Shown here piece by piece: positions 22,060-30,763 of a stretch of DNA of 33,274 nt (the stretch's first letter is position 1; every line of letters starts with the position of its first letter). The stretch covers positions 1-33,274 of the IMG/VR virus record IMGVR_UViG_3300042356_000980; one strand, 5' to 3'. The notes beneath the pieces were generated by a model. It searched no databases and was not told where the DNA came from. It saw only the letters and a program-made list of their open reading frames with translations. Both the position numbers and the translations under genes were made by a program. Origin of the DNA: a virus.

Positions 22060-24378
22060 TTATAATTTGCAAGCTTCGCAATCTTCTTGATCGTCAAAGT
22101 CTATTACTTCTAATTTTTCTTCTACTGGTTCGTCTTGACCTTTACTACCTTGTTTGTTAATCAAACTGTAATAAAATGTCTTGAGTCCCCAGCGATGTGC
22201 CAACATTAAATTCTTGGCAATCAGGGTAGTCGGAACTTTGCGGTCGGCAAAGTGGGCGGGATTATAAAATGTGTTGGTTGAAATACTTTGATCCACATAG
22301 GCTGCAATAACAGCTGCGGTCTTTAGGTAACCATCGCAATCTTTTTGTTCCCACATGAGTTGATACTTGGTCTTTAACTTGTTGTATTCTGGAGCAACTT
22401 GAATCAACGACCCTGCTTTAGATTCTTTAACAGTGATCAAGCTCATTGGCATTTCAATTCCGTTGGTTGAATTAATTACAACACTGGAACTTTCAACAGG
22501 CGCTACCGCCATCAAGGTTGCATTACGCACACCAGATGTTTTCATTTTCTCTCGAAGTGTTTCCCAATCAAGTTCAGGCTTAAAGTTGGCTAATTCATTC
22601 ACTGCGTTAGCTCGGCGCTCCCAAGGAAACTCACCTTTCCCATAGCGTGTCAGGCCCGAGTGAGTGCAAGGGCCACGTTCTTTGGCTAACTCTACAGTGG
22701 CCTCTGTCAAATAGAATGCTTGATGTTCCATCCAGGTTTTAACTTCTTGGAGTGCATCTTTTTCACCATAAAGTAAGCCACGTTTAGCATGCCAATAGGC
22801 AAGATTAGTGATGCCAATACCTAGAGGTTGGATTTCTTGGTTACTTAACTGGCTTTGAATACTTAAAAAGTCTTGATAATCAAGAATATTACACAGACTA
22901 CGTTGTAGAATACGGCAAGCACGGCGCATATCTTCAGGATTGCGAAATGCTCCCCAGTTGATACTGCCCAATGTGCATAGAGCAATACGGCCTTCATCGT
23001 CATCTAAGCGTTTAAAACTCTTGGTTGGTAATAGGATTTCACAGCACAAGTTACTTTGATAAATTGTATGGTACTCGGGATCAAATGGGCCTTGTTCTTG
23101 AACATTGTCGATAAACACCAAGTAGATGCGCCCTGTGTCGGTTCGCTCTTTCAAGATACCACCTTTGAATACATCTTCGGCGGCCATGGTCTTAGTTCTT
23201 AGGTCTTTTCTCTTTTCGTATTTAACATACAGTTGTTCAAACAAAGCGGTGTTCTTGTAAAAGGCCTCATACAGGTCAGGCACTTCGTTAGGGTCAAAGA
23301 ATGTTATTTGTTCTTTGTTTTTAAATCGTCTCCAGAAGAATGCGGAAAGCACAACCCCATAATCCATAAAACGGACTCGGGTTTCTTCTGTTCCTTGATT
23401 GTTTTTAAGAACAATAAGATCGTCAAACTGAAGATGCCAAATAGGATAGAATACAGTAGCACTTGCATTGCGGATACCTCCTTGTGAACAGGATCGCAGA
23501 TCACCAAACCATTTCTTTAAGAATGGAATCATTCCTGTGTGCATGATCTCTCCGCCACGGATGGGTGCCCCCAATGGGCGAAGACGACCAATTTCTAAAC
23601 CAATGCCGGCACGCTTGCTGGCATACTTGGCCATCATCTCTCCCGAAGCAAATATAGAATCCAAGTTATCATCACTACGAATAAGCACACAACTACTAAA
23701 CTGTTTTGTAGGAGTACCAAGTCCAGCCAGAACAGGAGTAGCAAGAGTGAACAGACCATCGCTCGCACAATTATAGTATTCTTTGATAAGACGCATACGA
23801 GCCGTGTTAGGTTCTTCCTTATGGAACACAGTCGCTGCCGCAACCATGTATCTAATTTGTGGAGTTTCATAAATTTCCTTTGTGGCACGGTTGCGTACCA
23901 GGTATTTTTCAATTAACTGCTCAATGGCCGCATATGAATATTCTTCATCCTTGGCATGATCCAGCATGTCATTCATTCGATTCCAGTCATCTTCTGTGTA
24001 CCATTCAAGAAGTTCACCGGTATAAAGACCTGTGGCCACATTCTTCTTTACGATTTCGTACAGGTGGGGAACTTCGTATGTGCCATAAACATTTTTACGT
24101 AACATGCTCAAGCGTTGCTTGCCTGCTACGTATTGGTAGTTGGTATGACCTACATCTGGGTTTGACTCAATGTCAATTAAGTCAACAATAGCTCGGAGGG
24201 TAATTCCGTCAATTTCTTCGGTGGTAATACCATCATAAAAATGTAATTGTGCCTTGATCTCTACCATTGATTGACTGACATCGGCAATTCCCTGGCAGAC
24301 TTTAGCAACTTGTGCCTGCCACTTCTCAATATGCAGTGGTTCTCGCTGACCGCTTCTTTTTACAACTGTAATCTGCAT
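22060..24378 (-). CDS. nrdA: Ribonucleotide reductase large (catalytic) subunit, class Ia
   Basis: A 772-residue R1 subunit reducing ribonucleoside diphosphates. An N-terminal ATP-cone (residues about 1-90, [16 protein letters not shown]) is present, implying dATP feedback control. Catalytic residues: C230 (FSSCVL), N443/C445/E447 ([10 protein letters not shown]), C468 (ALCTLGS), the radical-path Tyr pair (KTFYYS) and C-terminal C767/C770 that relay electrons from glutaredoxin. Full length and uninterrupted. It starts an nrdA-iscS-nrdB-grx run. The start has only a weak AAAAGAA-like ribosome site. Confidence 0.96.
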   Translation of the reverse strand: MQITVVKRSGQREPLHIEKWQAQVAKVCQGIADVSQSMVEIKAQLHFYDGITTEEIDGITLRAIVDLIDIESNPDVGHTNYQYVAGKQRLSMLRKNVYGTYEVPHLYEIVKKNVATGLYTGELLEWYTEDDWNRMNDMLDHAKDEEYSYAAIEQLIEKYLVRNRATKEIYETPQIRYMVAAATVFHKEEPNTARMRLIKEYYNCASDGLFTLATPVLAGLGTPTKQFSSCVLIRSDDNLDSIFASGEMMAKYASKRAGIGLEIGRLRPLGAPIRGGEIMHTGMIPFLKKWFGDLRSCSQGGIRNASATVFYPIWHLQFDDLIVLKNNQGTEETRVRFMDYGVVLSAFFWRRFKNKEQITFFDPNEVPDLYEAFYKNTALFEQLYVKYEKRKDLRTKTMAAEDVFKGGILKERTDTGRIYLVFIDNVQEQGPFDPEYHTIYQSNLCCEILLPTKSFKRLDDDEGRIALCTLGSINWGAFRNPEDMRRACRILQRSLCNILDYQDFLSIQSQLSNQEIQPLGIGITNLAYWHAKRGLLYGEKDALQEVKTWMEHQAFYLTEATVELAKERGPCTHSGLTRYGKGEFPWERRANAVNELANFKPELDWETLREKMKTSGVRNATLMAVAPVESSSVVINSTNGIEMPMSLITVKESKAGSLIQVAPEYNKLKTKYQLMWEQKDCDGYLKTAAVIAAYVDQSISTNTFYNPAHFADRKVPTTLIAKNLMLAHRWGLKTFYYSLINKQGSKGQDEPVEEKLEVIDFDDQEDCEACKL

Positions 24379-24411
24379 TCTTGACTTTCGTTCTTTTTAA
24401 ATTATATACTA

Positions 24412-24825
24412 CTATTTTATTTGATGTTGCTCAAACTGCTGATGAATTTTTACTTCTTGATTGGTATTTACGACACTAGCCGAGCTCCAATTAAGTATAT
24501 ATTTTGTTTTGCTGACCAGGACTAAATTACGGCCATCATCAGTCAAAACCAAGGTTGCATCCGCCATATCTTCACGATCTAGTAAACTTATAGTATACAG
24601 GATTCCCAGGGCTTTTGCAACATCACAATACACGTTATCACTCAAAAGTTGCCAAGGATCAGGCCATTGTGTATGATCATCCCAGTGTAGATAGTATGGT
24701 TGCCAGGGAGAGTTGCTCCACCAGGCGTTAATGGCGGTAAGTGCTGCTTCTAAATCTTGAGATTGGGCAGAGGTACGCAGTGTGGCCCAGGATTCCAACC
24801 TGGTGGCAAAATCAGTGTGCCACAT
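24412..24825 (-). CDS. Small unknown phage protein after the tail fibre gene
   Basis: A 137-residue Trp-rich soluble protein (NAWWSNSPWQPYYLHWDDHTQWPDPWQLLSD) with a helical middle (VAKALGILYTISLLDREDM) and a beta C-terminal part. No recognised domain. Its ATG overlaps the fibre stop as TAATG, so it is probably made with the fibre and could be a fibre chaperone or accessory; that is inference from position only. Confidence 0.78.
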   Translation of the reverse strand: MWHTDFATRLESWATLRTSAQSQDLEAALTAINAWWSNSPWQPYYLHWDDHTQWPDPWQLLSDNVYCDVAKALGILYTISLLDREDMADATLVLTDDGRNLVLVSKTKYILNWSSASVVNTNQEVKIHQQFEQHQIK

Positions 24826-26438
24826 TAAGCTAGATACGTGATAGAGTAGCTGAGTACAGCATTGGTGCCGGTGTTGGTGGTTGTAAATCTAAAACTGATT
24901 ATATCGGCTGATTCGGTAAATGTTAAAGTTACCCCAGTGGTGGAATTTTCAACAAAATCATCTGAATAATCAATGTCGCCGGTGCTGTCTGCGGTAGGAC
25001 TGGCCACTAGTATGGTGCCTGTGCGACATCCTGTGCCGCGAACCAGGGTATAGTTTACGCTAAATGCTGATATTTCTGCTGAGTCTATTGTGGTGACGAC
25101 TCCGGAACTATTGTTAGTCAGCGTGGTACTAATTCCCGACTGTCTAGTATAGGTACCTTGTTGTGTGGTCACGCCGTTGGTTGTGGCTATACTTTGTGTG
25201 TTATTGAGTGTTATGCGAGGATAAGCAGTGCCTGGAGTTTCACTACCGGCATAAGCATCGCCTCTCTCAAACATATCACTAATACTAACATTGTTGTTGC
25301 TCTGTATGTCAATAACGGCTGTGTATGGTGTAGTTGTTCCGCCAAAATGATTACCTACATCATAAAATATATTATGACCAGTGGCATTTAAGCTAACATC
25401 ACCAAATACTACACCGTCGGCATATATATTATCAAATAAATTACCGGTAATCCTAACACCTGTTGCACCGCCATTGACCACTGTGTTGGTACCTAATTGT
25501 ACCCCACGATAAAGAGTATTAAATTTACCATTAGTAAAAGTTACGCCTTTGATTTGTTGATCAGTATCGACTCCGTATACTGTGCCAGAAAATTCACAAC
25601 CATCAAATACAATTTGTTCGCAAACTAAACTAGTAGTGCTAGCAAATGCTACTCCTTTGGTGAAATCTCCCTCTGTGGTAAGATTGGCAGTAGTTAATGG
25701 ACCGTAAAATCCTACGTTTTTAAATGAACAATTAACAGCATCTTGAACTAAAAATACATCGGTATTAGTATCCTGGTTTCTAAATCCTAAATTAGTTACA
25801 GTAATATACGTAGGTGGCGTGGCTCCGTTGTTACCAATATTAACTCCATATTGTTGTAAACTGTCTGCGGTACGAGCAACATAAGCATTTAATGTTGAAT
25901 CGTCAACACTGTTATCTAATTGGATAATACTATTATCTAGACCTTCGCCCCATAATGTAGCATACGGCGGAATTAAAATTGAATTGGTAACACGGTAAAC
26001 ACCGGCCGGAAAAAATAAACTACGTCGAATTTGTGGATTTACTTCACGGCAAAATAGTTGATATAGTGCTCGATTAATCGCTTCGGTGTCGTCGGTTGTT
26101 CCGTCGCCTACTGCACCAAAATCGGTCACTGAAGCAAATTGATCTAGCCATGACTGTAAACTCTGTGTTACTGGATCGCCGGCTGTGGCTCCAGTTTGTA
26201 CGGTGTATCCAGCTGCCTGGCCTTTATAGGTATAGCTAGTGTTAAGATTTAAAATATCACTAAATTCTGTGAGAATTTCAGTGTTTCCAATCACTGGTGC
26301 ACCTTCTTCTAGGGTGCCGTTACCAATGTATAATTGACGTGTATCAATTGACCAGCCCAGCTCTGCGCCGGCTAATTGTGGTAAATTTTCTTCCAACCCT
26401 TTGCGGTTAGTAATCTGGGAAATTTGAACGATTGCCAA
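24825..26438 (-). CDS. Tail fibre/spike with pectate-lyase-type beta-helix
   Basis: A 537-residue probable receptor-binding or polysaccharide-degrading tail protein. Residues 1-60 form a virion-attachment type N-terminus (MAIVQISQITNRKGL, GWSIDTRQLYIGNG) common in phage fibres. From about 95 begins a pectate-lyase-3/parallel beta-helix region (VTDFGAVGDGTTDDTEAINRAL, SLFFPAGVYRV), then many beta-rung repeats with Asn, Thr and Gly. The C-terminal 120 residues form a distinct beta domain. No catalytic residues can be named safely. It lies between the nuclease and the small accessory gene. It likely determines host range. Confidence 0.88.
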   Translation of the reverse strand: MAIVQISQITNRKGLEENLPQLAGAELGWSIDTRQLYIGNGTLEEGAPVIGNTEILTEFSDILNLNTSYTYKGQAAGYTVQTGATAGDPVTQSLQSWLDQFASVTDFGAVGDGTTDDTEAINRALYQLFCREVNPQIRRSLFFPAGVYRVTNSILIPPYATLWGEGLDNSIIQLDNSVDDSTLNAYVARTADSLQQYGVNIGNNGATPPTYITVTNLGFRNQDTNTDVFLVQDAVNCSFKNVGFYGPLTTANLTTEGDFTKGVAFASTTSLVCEQIVFDGCEFSGTVYGVDTDQQIKGVTFTNGKFNTLYRGVQLGTNTVVNGGATGVRITGNLFDNIYADGVVFGDVSLNATGHNIFYDVGNHFGGTTTPYTAVIDIQSNNNVSISDMFERGDAYAGSETPGTAYPRITLNNTQSIATTNGVTTQQGTYTRQSGISTTLTNNSSGVVTTIDSAEISAFSVNYTLVRGTGCRTGTILVASPTADSTGDIDYSDDFVENSTTGVTLTFTESADIISFRFTTTNTGTNAVLSYSITYLA

Positions 26439-26459
26439 TTTAGTTGTCCTTGGATAATA

Positions 26460-27176
26460 TCAACTATTTAGCAGATAGTACGCCTCTACTCTTTTCCACC
26501 ATTCTTGTTTCCAGTGCGTAAATTCATCACCCTCAACCACAAATTCTTGGTATTCTGGGGACTTAACAATCTCATGTTGACTGTCAAGTTCGGGTTTAAC
26601 TGCCATTAAAATAACACCTTTATTAATGGTAGTTCCGTGAATTTTATCATGTGCTTCGGCGTAGGCAGCCAGCTGTAAAAAGTAATCCTCAATCCAGTCT
26701 CGGCGCTTGGGCTTGTTAGTTTGTTTAAAGTCAATAATACTTTCTTTGCCCTGATGTAAACCCACGCAATCAGTGGTTCCTGCATAAACTTCAGGAAAAT
26801 ATAATGGAACTTCTACTCCCCAAAATTCATTGACATTAGATAATCCCTGATCAATAACCACCTGAGCCATGGCGTGACTTGGCCAGCTAAATGGGTTTGA
26901 TCCGCGATCTTTGAGCTCACCTTCTTTAACATATCCTTCTAGGTAGGTATGCATTCTTGTGCCACGATTGGCAGCTTCTGTAGTAATTGCTTGCGCCTGA
27001 GCATGGCCTACACGACGGCGCCAATTTTCTAATATTTGTTTCTTTTCCTCTGATTTAGTTTGATCAAGGATAGTAGTCACACTAGGAACGTTGTTGCCAT
27101 CCGGGGTAGCATATAGGCGGCGGCCGTTGACTTCTTTACGAGATAGTTTAGTGTATTGGAATTTTGGATTATACAT
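26460..27176 (-). CDS. PD-(D/E)XK nuclease, RecB/Cas4-like exonuclease
   Basis: A 238-residue nuclease. The ATG at 27176, with AAGGGC upstream, overlaps the preceding gene by eight bases; the frame reads further up but with no support. Core residues: E122 (GVEVPL), D136 (AGTTDCVG), D149-F150-K151 (IIDFKQT), and the helix Q168-x3-Y172 typical of RecB-type nucleases. An upstream RGTRMHTYLEG helix carries the His often found in this class. It likely degrades host DNA or processes phage DNA ends. Family firm, exact role inferred. Confidence 0.88.
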   Translation of the reverse strand: MYNPKFQYTKLSRKEVNGRRLYATPDGNNVPSVTTILDQTKSEEKKQILENWRRRVGHAQAQAITTEAANRGTRMHTYLEGYVKEGELKDRGSNPFSWPSHAMAQVVIDQGLSNVNEFWGVEVPLYFPEVYAGTTDCVGLHQGKESIIDFKQTNKPKRRDWIEDYFLQLAAYAEAHDKIHGTTINKGVILMAVKPELDSQHEIVKSPEYQEFVVEGDEFTHWKQEWWKRVEAYYLLNS

Positions 27177-28134
27177 TGTGCCCTTGACTTTTTGCGTACT
27201 TTTTATAATGTTCCTGGTTGCGTTCGGCAATCCGGTACATTTCAAAAATCTTTTCAGATCTGTTTGTACTATTATACAGCATTTGTAAACTATTTACAAT
27301 GGCTTGAATTCTTTTTGTTGGAGTTGATTCTCGATCATAACTTTCATCAATAATTGAACTGAATGTTTCAACGCCCATTTCTTTAATGCGATCTAAACTG
27401 CCTGGGCCAGAAACTAATAAAAAAGGCTTGCCTGTTGCTAGAGGTTTGGCTGTTTTTTCAGTAAACCAAAAATCTCCAAACGGGTCTGTTTCGCAAACAA
27501 CTTCAATTTGATAATGATTCCAACAGTTAGGATAACTTTGAAATGCATCGCCTGGCGGTATTCTTCCTGAACGTGCAGTACTAACTAAGTCGGTATCAAA
27601 TGCTCGATCAGCAAACCATACTTGTTCCTTTTGATATATTTCTGAGAAAGACTCGTGATGCCACCAACACCGTGATTGAAAAACTAGGTAGGCATCTCCC
27701 GGGAATGCTTGATCTAATTCGTACGCTAATCGCATGCGTGTTGGGGTAAACCGACCAATAATACTGCCTACAAATTGTGCTTGTGAAATATCTTTTTCAA
27801 AGTTAGGAATATGTGTGTTAGCACTAACAAACACGCCAAGTGTTTTAGTGCTAAATGTAAATGGTTCGCATAATTGAGTATTGTGCGTGTTTATTACTAC
27901 AGACTTTTTGTCAATATCAAATGTTTCACAAAGTGTTTCTAAAAATTCTAATAACCCACTAGCGGTTAAATTTTCGCCATCATCAGCATTTACTGTAATA
28001 TGTTGGTTGGTGTAGTGGGTAGAAAAAATATCCAACAGCCACTCTTTATTGGCACAGGTATTATCTTTGATTGCAAAGTATTCAGCCGCAATAATAATAT
28101 CGGTATCAGTAATGACGACGGCTTGCTTAGACAT
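27169..28134 (-). CDS. Glycosyltransferase-like protein, copy B
   Basis: A 321-residue protein paralogous to the next gene up. The shared C-terminal block is FWFTEKTAKPLATGKPFLLVSG, then a 'GVETFSSIIDESYD' segment; the F-x-(S/T)-EK-x2-K-x2-x-G-x-PF pattern resembles the donor-binding motif of alpha-1,3-fucosyltransferase-type (GT10) enzymes. The N-terminal half is less conserved (DTDIIIAAEYFAIK). No signal peptide or membrane helix. It overlaps copy A by eight bases and the nuclease by eight. It may glycosylate phage DNA, virion or host surface; substrate unknown. Confidence 0.72.
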   Translation of the reverse strand: MSKQAVVITDTDIIIAAEYFAIKDNTCANKEWLLDIFSTHYTNQHITVNADDGENLTASGLLEFLETLCETFDIDKKSVVINTHNTQLCEPFTFSTKTLGVFVSANTHIPNFEKDISQAQFVGSIIGRFTPTRMRLAYELDQAFPGDAYLVFQSRCWWHHESFSEIYQKEQVWFADRAFDTDLVSTARSGRIPPGDAFQSYPNCWNHYQIEVVCETDPFGDFWFTEKTAKPLATGKPFLLVSGPGSLDRIKEMGVETFSSIIDESYDRESTPTKRIQAIVNSLQMLYNSTNRSEKIFEMYRIAERNQEHYKKYAKSQGHNV

Positions 28135-29050
28135 AGTTGGCCAAATTTAAATTTAATAGTCGATTCCATTGCTCATAAACGTAACTACGAAATCGGTGTT
28201 GATTGTTAATTAATCTTTGTTGAAACCGTGGGCTGAAATTTACAATTAAACTATTGATAGTTTTTACTGCTAATTCTGCATACTCGTGCTCAGTTTCGCC
28301 TGCTAGACTTGCGTAATCAATTATGTCTTCAAATGTATCAAACCCTTGGTCTTTAAGATACTGGCGTAATTTTGGTTGCCCATACACAAAGAACGGACGT
28401 AGTCCTATAACCGGTTTCCAAGTTTTTTCACTGATAAAAAAGTCATCATTGTTAAATGTTGTTTCGGTGACAACGTTAAGATAAGAGTTCTGCCATGTGG
28501 CAATATCTCCCAAGGTGTAAAGATCATTGGGTATAGGATGATCGCCAATATCGGCGTCAACTAATGTATGTTCAGCACCTGTTGTAAAATATCCCTGTTC
28601 CTTAACTTGTTTAAGGTAATGAATTAGTATTTGCCTGTGTGCATGTGGCTTACGATTAAGACACATAAATTTTTTTGCCACTGGATTTAATGTTAGTTCA
28701 TCATTAGTGTATGCCTGAAAGTTTAAGTCACACACTATAGCCCAAAAATCCAATCTGCATTGATTGGAGTTGCCAATGCACAAGTGTGGTACACCGCTGT
28801 CTTGAATGATTTTTTTTACTCGGGGTATTGCGGGATCTACTAAGTCATGACAGATTATAAATTCTGGAGCAGCGTCATGTATTTCTTTGGCAAGGTCTCG
28901 ATCCAATAACCATGTGGGATTAACAAGCATTACAGAATCAACTGCTAGTTGGTCTTGTGCTTTGCGTTCTAGTATATCTCTTATTAATTGTTCAACACGG
29001 CCAGCTTTCCAAGCATAAGGAAAGCCATTGTCACTTTTAATGATCTTCAA
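28127..29050 (-). CDS. Glycosyltransferase-like protein, copy A
   Basis: A 307-residue protein starting at a TTG that overlaps the iscA stop (TTGA). The C-terminal block (FFISEKTWKPVIGLRPFFVYG, then GFDTFEDIIDYAS) matches copy B and the GT10 fucosyltransferase-type motif. The middle has KKFMCLNRKPHAHRQ, a basic motif that may bind the sugar-nucleotide phosphate. No membrane segment. The tandem arrangement with copy B suggests duplication and divergence. Enzyme class is tentative. Confidence 0.74.
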   Translation of the reverse strand: MKIIKSDNGFPYAWKAGRVEQLIRDILERKAQDQLAVDSVMLVNPTWLLDRDLAKEIHDAAPEFIICHDLVDPAIPRVKKIIQDSGVPHLCIGNSNQCRLDFWAIVCDLNFQAYTNDELTLNPVAKKFMCLNRKPHAHRQILIHYLKQVKEQGYFTTGAEHTLVDADIGDHPIPNDLYTLGDIATWQNSYLNVVTETTFNNDDFFISEKTWKPVIGLRPFFVYGQPKLRQYLKDQGFDTFEDIIDYASLAGETEHEYAELAVKTINSLIVNFSPRFQQRLINNQHRFRSYVYEQWNRLLNLNLANYV

Positions 29051-29367
29051 ATCCTAAAACTTTCCCCACAACCGCAACGGTCTTTTTCGGCAGGGTTGGT
29101 AAACTCAAACCCTTCGTTGAGTCCTTGGCGCACATAGTCTATCAGTAGGTCATCTAGGATAGTCAGACTTTTGGGATCTACTACAATTTTAAAACCGTCA
29201 GAGTCAATTACGACATCGTGTTTGTCTGTGGTGTCCACGTACTCTAACACATAAGCAAGTCCACTACAGCCGGTAGTTCTTGTGCCCAGACGTATTCCTA
29301 TACCAGATCCACGACGATCTAGATTATTTTTAATTTTGCTGGCGGCAATGGGTGTTACTGAGATCAT
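29047..29367 (-). CDS. iscA: A-type Fe-S carrier IscA
   Basis: A 106-residue A-type carrier that receives and passes on Fe-S clusters or iron. The three ligand Cys are present: C34 (TGCSGLAYVLE) and C98/C100 (KDRCGCGESF). The sequence follows E. coli IscA nearly throughout (GLNEGFEFTNP). The ATG overlaps iscU as ATGA, so the two are made together. hscA, hscB, fdx and iscR are not in the window, so host partners would be needed. Confidence 0.95.
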   Translation of the reverse strand: MISVTPIAASKIKNNLDRRGSGIGIRLGTRTTGCSGLAYVLEYVDTTDKHDVVIDSDGFKIVVDPKSLTILDDLLIDYVRQGLNEGFEFTNPAEKDRCGCGESFRI

Positions 29368-29750
29368 GGCAGTTTCTTTTGTTTATTTCTATAATCTGCT
29401 ATGGCGGCTTTAATTGCATCTTCGGCCAAAATGCTGCAATGAATTTTGACTGGGGGCAACGAAAGCTCTTCGGCAATGGCTGAATTTTTAATTTGTCCTG
29501 CTTGGTCTAAAGTCTTGCCCTTGACCCACTCTGTTACAAGTGACGATGAAGCAATCGCACTCCCACAGCCATATGTTTTAAACTTTGCATCTGTAATAAT
29601 CCCATCTACAACTTTAATTTGTAGTTTCATCACGTCACCGCAAGCCGGGGCCCCGGTAAGTCCCGTACCTATTGTAGGATCTAGCGGATCCATCCTGCCA
29701 ACATTTCTTGGATTTTCATAGTGATCTAAAACTTGTTCTGAATATGCCAT
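29364..29750 (-). CDS. iscU: Fe-S scaffold IscU
   Basis: A 128-residue scaffold on which 2Fe-2S clusters are built with sulphur from IscS. All ligands are present: C37, D39, C62, H104 and C105, and the HscA-recognition LPPVK is at 98-102. Long stretches equal typical proteobacterial IscU (APACGDVMKLQIKV, TYGCGSAIASSSLVTEWVKG). The protein should therefore work with phage or host IscS and with host HscA/HscB. AAGGA precedes the ATG. Close resemblance to host-type protein points to acquisition from a proteobacterium. Confidence 0.96.
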   Translation of the reverse strand: MAYSEQVLDHYENPRNVGRMDPLDPTIGTGLTGAPACGDVMKLQIKVVDGIITDAKFKTYGCGSAIASSSLVTEWVKGKTLDQAGQIKNSAIAEELSLPPVKIHCSILAEDAIKAAIADYRNKQKKLP

Positions 29751-29751
29751 A

Positions 29752-29853
29752 TTACATCCTTATGTGTGTTGTGGACACAAAATTAAAATACACAGCGGCC
29801 CATACCATGACTACAAGTAGCACCATAATCACAATATTAAAATTAAATTTCAT
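29752..29853 (-). CDS. 33-residue membrane mini-protein
   Basis: A very short gene two bases after the stop of the YYNN-repeat protein gene, with AGGA before its ATG, ending just ahead of iscU. The product begins MKFNFNIVIMVLLVVMVWAAVYF, essentially a single membrane helix with a short tail. The tight packing and ribosome site favour a real gene; there is no homology to lean on. Function unknown. Confidence 0.5.
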   Translation of the reverse strand: MKFNFNIVIMVLLVVMVWAAVYFNFVSTTHIRM

Positions 29854-29855
29854 TA

Positions 29856-30257
29856 TTAGTCCTGTAGTATTGCCCAACGGTAACAATTACACCCACCATC
29901 TAAAATCTGTTGCCAGTGATAGCCAAAAGGTGGCGGATTCAGTGGGCCTTGCGTGGCCGGGGCTGGTTGTTGAATATAATAAGTTGGTGGCTGAACATAT
30001 ACCACTGGCGGTGGTGTATAATAAGAATTGGCAGCCAACACTCCGACTGCCACACCGGCAATAGCAGGAGCTACCCAATAATTATTATTATACCTATTAT
30101 TGTAGTACCTATTATTGTAGTACCTATTATTGTAATATCCATTATTATAATACCCATTATTATAATATGCTGGGCCTTGATATCCGTGATTCCACGCCAA
30201 CACCGGCGAAGATACGGCGGCACCAATTAGGCACAATGCTACAATTAACTTCTTCAT
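29856..30257 (-). CDS. Exported Tyr/Asn-repeat protein
   Basis: A 133-residue exported protein. Residues 1-21 are a signal peptide (SSPVLA-WNHG). It is followed by tandem YYNNG/YYNNR pentapeptides (about 31-60), then a glycine-zipper-like hydrophobic stretch (VAPAIAGVAVGVLAA), a Pro-rich segment (PPPVVYVQPPTYY) and a C-terminal domain with two Cys (GGCNCYRW). The layout is like envelope proteins with a low-complexity spacer. It has its own likely promoter at 30293-30321 and a GGAG ribosome site. Function unknown; outer-membrane or periplasmic interaction is likely. Confidence 0.82.
   Translation of the reverse strand: MKKLIVALCLIGAAVSSPVLAWNHGYQGPAYYNNGYYNNGYYNNRYYNNRYYNNRYNNNYWVAPAIAGVAVGVLAANSYYTPPPVVYVQPPTYYIQQPAPATQGPLNPPPFGYHWQQILDGGCNCYRWAILQD
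30091..30165. repeat. 15-base tandem repeat encoding YYNNR/YYNNG
   Basis: Five consecutive 15-base units (first three nearly identical, TACCTATTATTGTAG type; last two drifted) within the exported protein gene. A degenerate sixth copy precedes them. Unit number is likely to vary between strains through slippage. Confidence 0.85.
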
Positions 30258-30292
30258 GATTGTTTCTCCAATCAGTAAATTACGACTGTTAT

Positions 30293-30321
30293 AGTTTACT
30301 GTTTTTTCTTAAAAAGGTCAA
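30293..30321 (-). promoter_or_regulatory. Probable sigma70-type promoter
   Basis: On the minus strand TTGACC (30316-30321), a 17-base spacer and TAAACT (30293-30298), four of six matches to the -10 box. The ten bases TTGGTTGACC are shared with the two promoters near 15 kb. It overlaps the end of the 39-residue gene and would drive the Tyr/Asn-repeat protein. Confidence 0.55.
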
Positions 30322-30415
30322 CCAATTTGGCCTGAATTGTTTTAGCAAAGTCTGGCTGTGGAAAATTCCACCCTATTAATGCGCCTACTACTATCCAAAA
30401 TAAAGTTTCTAACAT
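30296..30415 (-). CDS. 39-residue membrane-anchored mini-protein
   Basis: A short gene with an excellent AAAGGAG ribosome site seven bases before its ATG at 30415. The product starts MLETLFWIVVGALIGWNFPQP, a single hydrophobic segment, and ends in a basic amphipathic tail (KLVDLFKKKQ). It sits between the 111-residue protein and the exported repeat protein. No family recognised. The strong ribosome site and clean amphipathic structure make it a likely real gene, perhaps a membrane-active or lysis-related peptide. Confidence 0.75.
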   Translation of the reverse strand: MLETLFWIVVGALIGWNFPQPDFAKTIQAKLVDLFKKKQ

Positions 30416-30427
30416 AATATGCTCCTT

Positions 30428-30763
30428 TTATTGTCGGCGTTTCATTGCCGCTTTGGCATTTGTATCTACTACTGCACGGGCTTGGTCCACGCTCATACCA
30501 GTAGTGGCTTCGGTATTACCTTTGAAACGGACCACACTTGAATTTGGTTCAAGTGGTTCTAGTACATTACTAAGTGGTTCTTGACTGATTAACTCAACCA
30601 ACCCATCAGGATTGATACTCACCCCAAGACTCTGAGCCAGATCAATAAATGCGGCTTGACTAATTTCTTTTTTGGCAGTGGTATCGTCAGCACGACCAGA
30701 TAGAAACTTTGTCAATGCTAAAAGTTTCTGTGAGTCTGGCGTGGCAAACTCAACAAGTCTCAT
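30428..30763 (-). CDS. Small phage protein beside the scaffold candidate
   Basis: A 111-residue helical protein (SQKLLALTKFLSGRADD, SQAAFIDLAQSLGVS) ending in a basic tail (AKAAMKRRQ). No membrane or signal segment. Its ATG overlaps the upstream stop as TAATG. The position directly after the 288-residue protein suggests it belongs to a head or tail assembly set, but no motif shows this. Confidence 0.75.
   Translation of the reverse strand: MRLVEFATPDSQKLLALTKFLSGRADDTTAKKEISQAAFIDLAQSLGVSINPDGLVELISQEPLSNVLEPLEPNSSVVRFKGNTEATTGMSVDQARAVVDTNAKAAMKRRQ

Noticed and set aside
27177-27245. A longer N-terminus for the PD-(D/E)XK nuclease
   Set aside because: It would lie inside the upstream glycosyltransferase-like gene; the ATG at 27176 has a ribosome site and gives a normal family start.
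30076-30165. Short direct repeats that could look like a CRISPR array
   Set aside because: Units are 15 bases, contiguous without spacers and in frame as YYNNR/YYNNG inside a secreted protein gene.
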